DNA of 64,000 nt, from positions 1 to 64,000 of the forward strand of contig NKIR01000015.1 of NCBI GenBank assembly GCA_002255985.1. The letters run 5' to 3'. This DNA comes from Sphingomonadaceae bacterium PASS1. GTDB taxonomy: Bacteria; Pseudomonadota; Alphaproteobacteria; Sphingomonadales; Sphingomonadaceae. Below the pieces are notes generated by a model. That model was given only the letters and a program-made list of their open reading frames with translations. It did not search any database and had not been told where the DNA came from. Each line of letters begins with the position of its first letter. Position 1 is the stretch's first letter. Both the position numbers and the translations under genes were made by a program. Of this stretch, positions 1 through 8,169 are shown in pieces.

Positions 1-18
1 GTTAATTGATGCTCCCAT
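1..18 (-). CDS. Start of a gene running off the left edge
   Basis: Only the first six codons lie in the window (reading MGASIN on the minus strand from position 18). The support is a textbook Shine-Dalgarno sequence, GGAGGAGGTGAC, at 19-30 immediately before the ATG. The gene lies 90 bp downstream of the small gene that ends at 109, on the same strand, so the two may be cotranscribed. Nothing can be said about the product. Confidence 0.5.
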
Positions 19-108
19 GTCACCTCCTCCAAATGAAGATCAACATAGAATCAGACTTTCAACCGCTTGGGAATCCCAAATCTGAGTCAGCATCAGCGCA
101 GGTTGGTA

Positions 109-393
109 TTATCGCAGCAACTTCCGTCGCGAATCTTCTGAGCATTGCTCTTGGATCACAAGATCGGAAGCAATGAGTAGCTTGAGGATTTCGTTGAACC
201 AACGCGCCGACATTCCAGATTTGTTCATATAATATTTAACCGGTCGCCGCGATTCTTGCTTAATCAAGAATAGCAGCTCACCTTCCTTCCGGACGATTTG
301 AATATCGCTAGACTCCTGAAGCTCAAAAATATGCTTGAGCGCTTCATTAAATGCACGATTACTTTCTTCGGTTTGCTCGTCATTGAAACTCAT
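109..393 (-). CDS. Small winged-helix-like (MarR-like) protein
   Basis: This 94-residue protein starts at the ATG at 393 (MSFND...), preceded by GGGGTG; an upstream TTG would add four residues but is less likely. The C-terminal half, with YYMNKSGMSARWF, then NEILKLLIASDLV and a basic tail (SEDSRRKLLR), reads like the recognition helix and wing of a MarR-type winged helix. The N-terminal half is a charged helix. It is shorter than a normal MarR protein (about 140 residues), so it may be a minimal DNA-binding protein. It faces the adhesin gene divergently across an AT-rich stretch and could regulate it; that is inference from position only. Confidence 0.5.
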   Translation of the reverse strand: MSFNDEQTEESNRAFNEALKHIFELQESSDIQIVRKEGELLFLIKQESRRPVKYYMNKSGMSARWFNEILKLLIASDLVIQEQCSEDSRRKLLR

Positions 394-766
394 CCCACAC
401 CCCAAAATCGATTCTTATTTCGTTATTAAATTCTGAATCGAAACAATTTTTATTTATAAAATAAATAAAATTGTAAATTAACGTAAATTTGATTCTAAAA
501 ATGTTCATTGTATAAAATAGTCATCATATTTTTTACAATATTTAACAAAAAATTACGCACGTTTTCGAAATTTAGTAAACACATATTATGTGAATAATTG
601 CGCAGGTACTTTTATGCACTCGAATAGAGTTTTTTAACATCTCTATAAAAGCTAACTCTCGCGACGGTTCGGGGGCAGCTCTCTTATGCAGTTCGCAATG
701 CACGAGCTCTTGGGTCGGCACGAGCTGGCCTTCGAAACAGATGTTTTAAAAACAAGGGTGATTGAA
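394..766. promoter_or_regulatory. AT-rich divergent intergenic region with a long dyad
   Basis: There is no gene in this 370-bp stretch. Roughly 405-660 is strikingly AT-rich, with A and T runs, in an otherwise GC-rich window. At 448-470 there is a perfect inverted repeat, TTTTATTTAT and ATAAATAAAA with an AAA loop, which extends with one bulged T to CAATTTT/AAAATTG at 444-473. It separates the small winged-helix gene from the adhesin and must hold both promoters. Such AT-rich upstream regions often bind nucleoid proteins; that role is inferred. I could not assign a convincing -35/-10 pair. Confidence 0.55.
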
Positions 767-2197
767 ATGACAAAGATATTCTCGGGCCGCAAAGCGACCC
801 TTTATGCAGCAGGAATGGCGGTTTCACTTTTCGCAATGACGGGTACGGCACACGCGCAGAGCGCCGGCGCATACAACGGCACATACAAGAAGGGCACATG
901 GGCCCTTTCTGCAGAAGCCAAGGGTGGCAACAAGCCAGTCGCACCTTTGACTGCTGAACAGCAGGCCGCAGCAGATGCAGCCGCAAACAAGAAAGCTTAT
1001 GTTACCGGAAACGCAATTGCTAATCTTAGTAACGCAACAGCGTCCGCATATACCGCGTATACAAATGCCATTGCAGGCGAAAAGTCAGCAATAACTGCAG
1101 CTACTGCAGCGGCAAAGACACTTGCGACTGCTGAAGCAACGAAGGCTGCAGCTGATGCTACGGCTACCAGCCTCCTCGCAAAGAAGGCAGCAGCTGATGC
1201 CGCTGTAACGGCAGCAACAGCAGCGCGGACGGTTGCTGTCGCAGCACGCGCCGCCCTTACAAACACAGCTACACAGGCCGAAATAAATGCGGCTGACTTG
1301 GCAGTTTACAAATCGGGTCTAAATCTAGGTTTGGCACAAGAAGATGCAGCGCCACTCGCGGCTCAATACGCATCGGCACAAACCGCGGCCACAACCGCTC
1401 TGAACGCTTATACATCAGCAATCACTGGCAAAGCGAACGCTGACGGCGCAGTCCTCAACGCGCAAGCAACAAAAACAACCACAGGATCGACATTTACGAC
1501 AGCTCTTGCTGCCGACAGCAACTATGCGGCTGCACTTGCAGCAATCAACAGTGTCGCTGGAACAAACTTCGCTGTTTCTTACGAAGGCATTCAGGCTGTA
1601 TTGGCTTATGACGATGCACCGGCTGCCGAAAAATATGCGAGCAACGGCTTCACACGTGCGACCACAACACTGACTGCAGCTGCAGCCAGCACGAACCAGA
1701 ATATCTCACTGGCTTCAGGAGCGTTGACCGGCAGCACTGCTGCCCTTGATGCAGGTGCAAACTTCGAAATCGAAGTATTGGGTGCGCTTGTTGACCATGA
1801 AGGTCGCATCGTTTCAAATGCCAACGCAATCACGGCTGAAACCGCAGCACGTATTGCGGCAGATACAACTGAAGCAAATGCACGTATCGCAGAAGACAAG
1901 CGCATCGTTGGCCTCGTTTCGGCTGAAACCAACGCGCGTTTGGCGCAGAATGCGGAACTTCGTGACCGAATCGCAAGCTCGACCGCAACCGCGATCGCGC
2001 TTGGTGGTGCAGCACTTCTGCCAGACATGGGCTTCACCTTGTCAGGCAACGTAGCGATCTACGAAGGTGCGCAGGCTGTTGCATTGAATGCCGCCGCGAA
2101 AGTCGGTCCAAATGCCTATATCACTGCCGCCGTTGGTGGTGGTTTGAACAAAAATGGCAGCGTCGGCGGACGTGTCGGTTTCGTAATCGGCTTCTAA
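767..2197 (+). CDS. Trimeric autotransporter adhesin (YadA-type anchor)
   Basis: This 476-residue outer-membrane adhesin starts at the ATG at 767, with AAGGG at 754-758 as ribosome binding site. A longer frame from 686 lacks these signals. Residues 1-31 form a signal peptide (basic MTKIFSGRK, hydrophobic core, AHAQS cleavage site). The next 300 or so residues are an Ala/Thr-rich coiled-coil stalk with many AATAA/AADA blocks. Residues about 365-410 are a heptad coil (AETAARIAADTTEANARIAE). The last 70 residues match the YadA beta-barrel anchor: ATAIALGGAA, GFTLSGNVAIYEG, then VGGGLNKNGSVGGRVGFVIGF-like strands ending in Phe. No typical YadA head repeats are seen, so it is a short, nearly head-less member. 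By analogy it would trimerise and mediate surface adhesion or autoaggregation. Confidence 0.8.
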   Translation: MTKIFSGRKATLYAAGMAVSLFAMTGTAHAQSAGAYNGTYKKGTWALSAEAKGGNKPVAPLTAEQQAAADAAANKKAYVTGNAIANLSNATASAYTAYTNAIAGEKSAITAATAAAKTLATAEATKAAADATATSLLAKKAAADAAVTAATAARTVAVAARAALTNTATQAEINAADLAVYKSGLNLGLAQEDAAPLAAQYASAQTAATTALNAYTSAITGKANADGAVLNAQATKTTTGSTFTTALAADSNYAAALAAINSVAGTNFAVSYEGIQAVLAYDDAPAAEKYASNGFTRATTTLTAAAASTNQNISLASGALTGSTAALDAGANFEIEVLGALVDHEGRIVSNANAITAETAARIAADTTEANARIAEDKRIVGLVSAETNARLAQNAELRDRIASSTATAIALGGAALLPDMGFTLSGNVAIYEGAQAVALNAAAKVGPNAYITAAVGGGLNKNGSVGGRVGFVIGF

Positions 2198-2234
2198 TAG
2201 CTCCCCAAGTTACGTCATACCGACGCATCACCTG

Positions 2235-2269
2235 GCCACCCGTTGCACATGCAACGGGTGGCTTTTTTT
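2235..2269 (+). terminator. Rho-independent terminator of the adhesin gene
   Basis: A perfect 12-bp stem, GCCACCCGTTGC (2235-2246) and GCAACGGGTGGC (2251-2262), has a 4-nt ACAT loop and is followed by seven T residues. It lies 37 bp after the adhesin stop codon and makes that gene a single transcription unit. Confidence 0.92.
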
Positions 2270-2274
2270 ATGCA

Positions 2275-2388
2275 CTACGCCCCACGCCTCGCATCCTTCA
2301 ACCACTGATCCATCCGAATCAAAATAGCCGGCACCCAGTCCAGGATTGCCAACACCAGCGCGATTTCGGCTGCGCCTTGCGGCTTCAA
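2275..2388 (-). CDS. Possible 37-residue peptide, TTG start
   Basis: A short open frame on the minus strand starts at a TTG at 2388 and encodes a peptide with the hydrophobic segment AEIALVLAILDWVPAILI followed by RMDQWLKDARRGA. There is no clear ribosome binding site and no ATG. It could be a genuine amphipathic micropeptide, or a decayed 3' end of a larger gene. No function can be given. Confidence 0.2.
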   Translation of the reverse strand: MKPQGAAEIALVLAILDWVPAILIRMDQWLKDARRGA

Positions 2389-2411
2389 ATTTCTCTCGCT
2401 AAGTCAACGCC

Positions 2412-3185
2412 ATGAACCTTGCATCACTTCTCGCCCAATGCGAACCGGGCGCCGCGTCGCACAAGATATCCATCCCCGCCACCTGGCATCAGGGGCGCAC
2501 CTCTTATGGTGGCTTAAGTTCGGCACTGGCCTATCAAGCGGCGAAACTGACTGCGGAGGATTTGCCGCCGCTTCAGTCCGCCCAAATCGCATTTGTTGGC
2601 CCCTTGGCCGGCGATGTTGAGGTGCAGGCCAATATCCTGCGCCGCGGTAAAAACACGGCATTTATCAAGGCGGACATTGTCGGCGCAGATGGCATTGGCC
2701 TGACCTGCACGTTCATTTTCATGAACCGTCGGCAGAGCCATTTGGACTATATCAACATCACGCAACCCGAATTTCCGCCACTTCCGGCCGCGGACGCGGT
2801 ACGCAGCGGCCCGCCTGAATTTTTCACGGGCCATATGCAATATCCGGACAAGCGGCTCGAACTGGGGTTGGCCACCAATCGGCTCGCAAGCTGGCATCGC
2901 TTCACCGAGCATGACGGGCTTGACCATATTGCAGAGCTTATCTGCATCGGCGACGCATTGCCGCCATCTGCGATGGGGTTGATGACCGAAAAGGGCATGG
3001 TCAGCTCAATGAACTGGCAGATCAACATGCTGACGGATACGCCAACGACCGAAGATGGATGGTGGTATCTGTCCAGTGAAACGCATCACGCCGCCAACGG
3101 CGCGAGCAGCCAATATATGACCGCGTGGAACAGCCGCGGCGAAGCGGTGCTTACCGGCATGCAGTCGGTCGCCATTTTCGCCTAA
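2412..3185 (+). CDS. Acyl-CoA thioesterase family protein (double hotdog)
   Basis: This 257-residue protein resembles the TesB-like/4HBT_3 thioesterase family, which hydrolyses acyl-CoA to free acid and CoA. Two hotdog halves can be seen. Residues about 15-105 contain WHQGRTSYGG and FVGPLAGDVEVQANILRRGK. Residues about 130-257 contain the conserved-looking SMNWQINML, WWYLSSETHHAANGASSQ and a GEAVLTGMQSVAIF strand. It has no signal peptide and is cytoplasmic. It converges on rlmN with 22 bp between stops and appears to be monocistronic. Substrate chain length cannot be inferred. Confidence 0.8.
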   Translation: MNLASLLAQCEPGAASHKISIPATWHQGRTSYGGLSSALAYQAAKLTAEDLPPLQSAQIAFVGPLAGDVEVQANILRRGKNTAFIKADIVGADGIGLTCTFIFMNRRQSHLDYINITQPEFPPLPAADAVRSGPPEFFTGHMQYPDKRLELGLATNRLASWHRFTEHDGLDHIAELICIGDALPPSAMGLMTEKGMVSSMNWQINMLTDTPTTEDGWWYLSSETHHAANGASSQYMTAWNSRGEAVLTGMQSVAIFA

Positions 3186-3207
3186 ACATCAGGTCAAGCG
3201 CACGACC

Positions 3208-4446
3208 TTACCCTAAAGCCGCCTGTTTTTCTTCGGCGAGGCGGTCCAGTTCGGCGCGGCTTTTCTTTTCGCTGGAGGATTTCAGCTGGCCGCACGCCGC
3301 CATGATATCGCGGCCGCGCGGTGTGCGCACGGGGGCGCTAATGCCGGCTTCGAAAATGATGCTGGAAAAACGCTTGATGCGTTCTGGATCCGAACATTCA
3401 TAGATCGCGCCGGGCCATGGATTGAACGGTATCAGATTAACCTTGGCCGGTAACTTATACTGGCGGATGAGGCTCACGAGCTCGCGCGCATCTTCGTCGC
3501 TGTCATTCTTGTCCTTCAACATCACATATTCAAATGTGATCCGCCGTGCGTTGCTGACGCCGGGATATTCGGCGCAGGCGCGCAAAAGTTCATCAATGCC
3601 ATATTTGCGGTTGATCGGGACGATTTCATCGCGAATTTCCTTGGTCACCGCGTGCAACGAAACCGCAAGGTTCACGTTAATTTCTTCGCCCGCGCGCGCC
3701 ATCATCGGCACAACGCCCGACGTCGAAAGCGTGATACGGCGGCGTGACAGGCCAAGGCCATCGCCATGCATGACGATCTTCATCGCATCGCGGACATTGT
3801 CGAAATTATACAAAGGCTCACCCATGCCCATCAACACGATGTTTGTGAGCATGCGGCCATCGGCGGTGTAATGGCCGACATCATCATCTTCATCATCGTC
3901 CGCAACCGACGCCATATTGCCCTTTGGCCATTCGCCAAGCGCATCGCGCGCCAACATGACCTGCCCGACAATTTCGCCCGGTGTCAGGTTGCGCACCAAC
4001 CGCATCGTGCCCGTATGACAGAAACGGCAGTTGAGCGTGCAGCCCACCTGCGACGAAATGCAAAGCGTGCCGCGATCCGCATCGGGAATGAACACCATTT
4101 CATAATCTTGGGCATCATCGGTGCGCAAAAGCCATTTGCGCGTGCCATCGGTCGAAACCTGCGCCTCGACAACTTCTGGCCGGCCAATCACAAATCGGTC
4201 GGCGAGCCATGGGCGCATGGTTTTGGCGATGTCGGTCATCGCTTCAAAATCGGTCACGCCGCGATGGTATATCCAGTGAAACACCTGCTTTGACCGCAGC
4301 TTTGCGGCTTTTTCGTCCAACTGCGATTCTTCAAACAGCTGACGAATTTGGAGATGGTTCAGGCCCAAAAGGTCAATTCGGCCATCCGCACGCTGCGTAA
4401 TCGCGCGTGGGGTGACGACGGGGTCTATATGGCCGGGAATCTGCAT
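3208..4446 (-). CDS. rlmN: 23S rRNA/tRNA adenine-C2 methyltransferase RlmN
   Basis: RlmN is a radical-SAM enzyme that methylates C2 of A2503 in 23S rRNA and A37 in some tRNAs. The 4Fe-4S motif CTLNCRFC gives C136, C140 and C143. The family motifs MGMGEPLYN and SLHA are present, and the catalytic methyl-carrier cysteine lies in [11 protein letters not shown] (C385). At 412 residues it is slightly longer than E. coli RlmN. A very acidic insertion (DDDEDDD, near residue 187) sits between the SAM-binding strands. The C-terminus is a charged helix. The next gene on this strand, the histidine kinase, lies 65 bp below on the map but runs as a separate unit. Confidence 0.95.
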   Translation of the reverse strand: MQIPGHIDPVVTPRAITQRADGRIDLLGLNHLQIRQLFEESQLDEKAAKLRSKQVFHWIYHRGVTDFEAMTDIAKTMRPWLADRFVIGRPEVVEAQVSTDGTRKWLLRTDDAQDYEMVFIPDADRGTLCISSQVGCTLNCRFCHTGTMRLVRNLTPGEIVGQVMLARDALGEWPKGNMASVADDDEDDDVGHYTADGRMLTNIVLMGMGEPLYNFDNVRDAMKIVMHGDGLGLSRRRITLSTSGVVPMMARAGEEINVNLAVSLHAVTKEIRDEIVPINRKYGIDELLRACAEYPGVSNARRITFEYVMLKDKNDSDEDARELVSLIRQYKLPAKVNLIPFNPWPGAIYECSDPERIKRFSSIIFEAGISAPVRTPRGRDIMAACGQLKSSSEKKSRAELDRLAEEKQAALG

Positions 4447-4511
4447 GATGGCCGCGCCTATAATGGGGTTATGCGTGAAAAGCCAGCGCCGCTAAGGCCC
4501 AGCATCAAGGC

Positions 4512-5534
4512 TTAGCTTTTGACAATAGAGACCTGCGTTCCCGGTGCCTGATCGGTTATTACGACCACCGCCTCCAATTGGCCGGCAAGCGCCTCGACAA
4601 TACCTGTGCCCAGACCGGGTTTGCGGTCTTCTTCGTCTTTTGCCATGCCAATGCCGTCATCGGCGACCACAAGCGTCCATGCATTGCCGTTGGATTTATA
4701 CCCGACTTTGATCGTGCCCTTCTGCATGCGTCCGGGAAAGGCATGCTTCAATGCGTTAATCACCAGTTCGGTGACGATCAAACCAAGGCTGACGGACGTA
4801 TCGGGATCAACGACGCTGTCATCAACATCGGTGGTTAGCAAAAGCCGGGCGGGATCGCCTATCATTGACGCGCCAATGCTGCCGCAAAGATCATGGAAAT
4901 AGGTAGGCAAATCGACATTATCGACCGAGGTCGATGACAAATGCTTTTGCAGCATGGCGATCGACATCACGCGATTGTGCGCGTCACGCAAATGCTCGCG
5001 CGTTTCGGTCGATTGCACCTTGCGCGCACTTTGCAGCAAGACGCTGGCGATGATTTGCAGGCTGTTGGCGACGCGATGCTGGATTTCATGCAACAGCAAT
5101 TGTTTTTCACGGACCAGATCGTCCCTGACTTTGTCGGCCCGTCGCTGCAATGTTACGTCGGTGATGGCGAGCACAACGCGGATGCTTTCCGCTTCGAAAT
5201 AATCAAGCGTATGCGCATTGATCAGCAGATGCAGTGTTGGCTGGTCTGGACGTTTCAGGTCCATTTCATAAACATCGATCGCCGCATTGCCCGCAACGGT
5301 CGCTTGCAGAAGAGCGTTCAACTGACGCACATCCCATTCGCCTTGGCCGAGATCAGCGAGTTTCTTGCCCGTAACTCCAACACAATCAATATCAAAGGCA
5401 TCGCAAAAGGACTTGCTGGCCGCGATGATCGTCAAGTCCTCTTGAAGGAGAATGAGCGGCGAAAATGACGAAGAAACAAGCGCGATCGACATATTGTCGG
5501 CGTGTTCAGGCAAACGGGTCAGTATATTTTCCAT
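4512..5534 (-). CDS. PAS-HisKA_2 sensor histidine kinase
   Basis: This is a cytoplasmic-looking 340-residue kinase with no membrane segments. Residues about 15-130 form a PAS domain (LILLQEDLTIIAASKSFCDAF). Residues about 140-205 are a HisKA_2 dimerisation domain with the phospho-acceptor box HEIQHRVANSLQ (likely H153). Residues 240-340 form the HATPase domain with N-box ELVINALKHAFP, DDGIGM and GLGTGIVEAL. Proteins of this group often feed the PhyR-type general stress response or blue-light sensing in alphaproteobacteria. I see no LOV-type NCRFLQ cysteine motif, so the sensed signal is unknown. No response regulator is adjacent. Confidence 0.85.
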   Translation of the reverse strand: MENILTRLPEHADNMSIALVSSSFSPLILLQEDLTIIAASKSFCDAFDIDCVGVTGKKLADLGQGEWDVRQLNALLQATVAGNAAIDVYEMDLKRPDQPTLHLLINAHTLDYFEAESIRVVLAITDVTLQRRADKVRDDLVREKQLLLHEIQHRVANSLQIIASVLLQSARKVQSTETREHLRDAHNRVMSIAMLQKHLSSTSVDNVDLPTYFHDLCGSIGASMIGDPARLLLTTDVDDSVVDPDTSVSLGLIVTELVINALKHAFPGRMQKGTIKVGYKSNGNAWTLVVADDGIGMAKDEEDRKPGLGTGIVEALAGQLEAVVVITDQAPGTQVSIVKS

Positions 5535-5680
5535 GGCACAAAGCCGCTATAAACTGGAGACCCCCAGTGCGAGAGCCATACCCAGGCGTCAGGTCTCGCA
5601 AAGGCGTCAAAGGTGCGAAACGTTAACATTGTAACACACGGAAGCATAGGCCGTGAATCAATTCGAATCCGCAGTTTGCT

Positions 5681-6166
5681 TTATGTTTTCAGGGGAGCGC
5701 ATCCCAAAGCCGCAGAATCGATTGCACTGGGCGCACCGCGCAGTGCATATGCATCGACAATCGACCGGCCATCGCGACCAATCGTCTCGATACTGAGCGA
5801 CGTTGCCGAGCGGATGGCCGCGACAATGGCCAAGTCCATCCGCCGGTCCGCCGCCCATGCCGCGCTGCTATTGGCCTTTAACCGAAAGCGCCTTCCGCCC
5901 GCGCTCAATGTCACGCCGCTGTTTGCCGATCGATCGCGAGAGAGCCGCACGTAAAGCTGATGCGTAACCCTGCGGTCTGGCCAAAAACCGATGGAGACAT
6001 AAGCAGCCCGCGTTGGCGGACTTATCGTCTCGTCGGGCGCAGAAATGGCATAGCAGCGGGGGGTATCAGGGTCCCGAAACGCCGCCCAACCTTGATATAC
6101 GCCCAGCCTGTCTTTGGCAGCGAGTGGCGTGGCAGCCGCAAGCGTCAACGCAAACATAAAAAGCAT
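5681..6166 (-). CDS. Exported IalB-like protein
   Basis: This is a 161-residue secreted protein. A longer frame to 6268 reads through a palindromic repeat, so I place the start at 6166 (MLFMFALTLAAATPLAAKD), which gives a clean signal peptide. The mature part has WAAFRDPDTPRCYAI, a central AYVSIGFWPDRRV strand, an LTLSAGGRRFRLK-like strand and a terminal AALGCA. The pair of cysteines and the strand order resemble the invasion-associated locus B (IalB) family of periplasmic proteins. The match is by eye and distant. It lies 98 bp downstream of the phosphatase gene on the same strand. Confidence 0.5.
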   Translation of the reverse strand: MLFMFALTLAAATPLAAKDRLGVYQGWAAFRDPDTPRCYAISAPDETISPPTRAAYVSIGFWPDRRVTHQLYVRLSRDRSANSGVTLSAGGRRFRLKANSSAAWAADRRMDLAIVAAIRSATSLSIETIGRDGRSIVDAYALRGAPSAIDSAALGCAPLKT

Positions 6167-6172
6167 GTGCTT

Positions 6173-6237
6173 TCCGGCGAATGCCGGAATCCAGCGAGAC
6201 GCTACGCCGGGCTGTTCTGGGCGCCTGCCTTCGCAGG
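6173..6237. repeat. Two-hairpin palindromic intergenic repeat
   Basis: Two small palindromes 35 bp apart, TCCGGC-GAAT-GCCGGA (6173-6188) and CCTGC-CTTC-GCAGG (6224-6237), resemble the composite repeat common between proteobacterial genes. It fills the gap between the phosphatase stop and the start of the IalB-like gene and creates a false N-terminal extension of the latter. It is the only copy of this type in the window. Confidence 0.6.
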
Positions 6238-6264
6238 AGAACACATGATGCGGCGAGAGAAACC

Positions 6265-6912
6265 TCAAGCACGTTCCCCCGCGCCGTCGCCATCAATCAC
6301 CAGAGTTTCGACACCATCGCGTATCATCACCATGCTGCCCTGCGCAAGGCTGGGGGCGATGGGCGCGCCAAAGCGTTCCATAGGCTCCAACCCCAGCAAA
6401 ACCCCGCGCAGCACGCGTGCGGTCATCCCATGGCAAATGATAAGCATGTCCTGTTCAAAGCTTTGGTCGGCTATCCAGTGAAGCAGTCGCTGCGCGACAT
6501 CGTCATAAAATTCGCCGCCGTCGGGACGCACCGAAAACAGCTTGTGCTTCATATCTACGATTGGGCCGATTTCCGCGGATATGTCGGCATAAGTACGGCT
6601 CGACCAAAGCCCGACGTCAATTTCCAGCAGCCGGTCGTCGCGCATCGTCTGGTGCCAGTCGGAGTCGATTTCCTCTGCGACCAACGCAAGCGTCTGCAAC
6701 GCGCGCCCGGCGGTGGACGACCAAAGCTGCGGCGTGGGATCATTCCCCAGATAGTTTGCCAACGCACGGCCCATCGCGCGCGCTTGCACACAGCCTTCCC
6801 ATGTCAGCGGTGTGTGCACCTCCGCCTGGCCCTGCATTCGCGCAATTTTGTTAAAGACCGTCTCGCCATGCCGTGCGATGAAAAGCCGTCTACCGTTCGT
6901 TGAAATACCCAT
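6265..6912 (-). CDS. Histidine phosphatase family protein
   Basis: This is a 215-residue member of the phosphoglycerate mutase-like (histidine phosphatase) superfamily. The start at 6912 was chosen because the following residues lead directly into the catalytic RHGET box (ARHGETVFN, nucleophile H14). The remaining catalytic pieces are SSTAGRALQT (a second Arg), the acid in LLEIDVGLW, and the second histidine in IICHGMTARVLRG. Substrates of this family range from sugar phosphates to small metabolites and are not predictable here. It is divergent from dnaN. Confidence 0.85.
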   Translation of the reverse strand: MGISTNGRRLFIARHGETVFNKIARMQGQAEVHTPLTWEGCVQARAMGRALANYLGNDPTPQLWSSTAGRALQTLALVAEEIDSDWHQTMRDDRLLEIDVGLWSSRTYADISAEIGPIVDMKHKLFSVRPDGGEFYDDVAQRLLHWIADQSFEQDMLIICHGMTARVLRGVLLGLEPMERFGAPIAPSLAQGSMVMIRDGVETLVIDGDGAGERA

Positions 6913-7053
6913 ACTTGCCTTATTCCACAGGATATTCTTCGACGCAAAACCTATCGGCTTGCCCTGCCGGTCAAAGCGGTTATGGAAGAATCGCCACAGA
7001 AATAGGGATTTTTGGCTGCTTTGTGCCTGCCATGCCCGATAAGGGGATTTTGA

Positions 7054-8169
7054 ATGAGAGCCACGATCGAACGCGCGACCCTGCTGAAAAGCCTGAGCCA
7101 CGTCCAATCCGTTGTGGAACGGCGCAACACCATCCCCATATTGTCGAACGTCCTCATCGAAGCCAGTGAAGGCGGCAAGATCAAGCTGACCGCAACGGAC
7201 CTTGATCTGCAAGTCGTTGAAACCTTTGCTGCAGATGTCGAAACCCCCGGTGCGACCACCGTTTCGGCGCACACCTTGTTCGAAATCGCGCGCAAATTGC
7301 CCGAAGGATCGCAAGTCCAATTGCACGCTGCAGATGGCCGCATGGCGGTGAACGCAGGCCGTGCGCGCTTCTCGCTCGCAACGCTGCCGCGCGAAGATTT
7401 CCCCACGATCGCAGAGGGCGAATTGCCCACCTCGTTCGAAATTCCCGCAAGTTCGTTGATCCAGATTATCGACAAGACGCGCTTTGCGATCTCGACCGAA
7501 GAAACGCGCTATTATCTCAACGGTATTTTCCTGCACGTAACTGACGATGCCGATCCTGTGTTGAAGGCAGCGGCCACCGATGGCCATCGCCTCGCCCGCG
7601 TCACGCTCCCGCGTCCGGCTGGTGCAGAAAACATGCCCGACATTATCGTGCCGCGCAAATGCGTCGCCGAAATCCGCAAGTTGCTTGACGAAAGCGGCGG
7701 CAATGTAATCCAGATCGATTTGTCGGCGAGCAAAATCCGCTTCACCTTTGACAGCGTCATCCTGACATCAAAGCTGATCGACGGCACATTCCCCGATTAC
7801 AGCCGCGTCATTCCAACCGCAAATGACAAGCTGCTGCGCATCGATCCTAAGGCATTCAGCCAAGGCGTTGACCGCGTGGCGACCATCGCCACCGAAAAAA
7901 CCCGCGCCGTCAAAATGGCGCTCGATAAAGACAAGATCACTTTGTCGGTCACCAGCCCTGAAAACGGCACAGCCGCCGAAGAAGTGTCCGGTCAATATAA
8001 CAGCGACGGTTTTGAAATTGGTTTCAACGCCCGTTATTTGATGGACATTTTGGGTGAGATCGAAGGCGACATAGTCGAACTTCACTTGGCCGACGCCAGC
8101 GCCCCAACGCTTATTCGCGAGAATGACAAGTCAGCGGCGCTGTACGTTTTGATGCCAATGCGAGTGTAA
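7054..8169 (+). CDS. dnaN: DNA polymerase III beta subunit (sliding clamp)
   Basis: DnaN forms the ring-shaped dimer that tethers DNA polymerase III and other factors to DNA. The 371 residues show the three-fold clamp architecture. It opens with MRATIERATLLKSLSHVQSVVERRNTIPIL, has the hallmark KAAATDGHRLARV in domain 2, and ends with the invariant YVLMPMRV tail that forms the partner-binding pocket. The gene stands alone here, without dnaA or recF, an arrangement I recall as common in Sphingomonadales. It is divergent from the phosphatase gene and followed by a palindromic repeat. Confidence 0.97.
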   Translation: MRATIERATLLKSLSHVQSVVERRNTIPILSNVLIEASEGGKIKLTATDLDLQVVETFAADVETPGATTVSAHTLFEIARKLPEGSQVQLHAADGRMAVNAGRARFSLATLPREDFPTIAEGELPTSFEIPASSLIQIIDKTRFAISTEETRYYLNGIFLHVTDDADPVLKAAATDGHRLARVTLPRPAGAENMPDIIVPRKCVAEIRKLLDESGGNVIQIDLSASKIRFTFDSVILTSKLIDGTFPDYSRVIPTANDKLLRIDPKAFSQGVDRVATIATEKTRAVKMALDKDKITLSVTSPENGTAAEEVSGQYNSDGFEIGFNARYLMDILGEIEGDIVELHLADASAPTLIRENDKSAALYVLMPMRV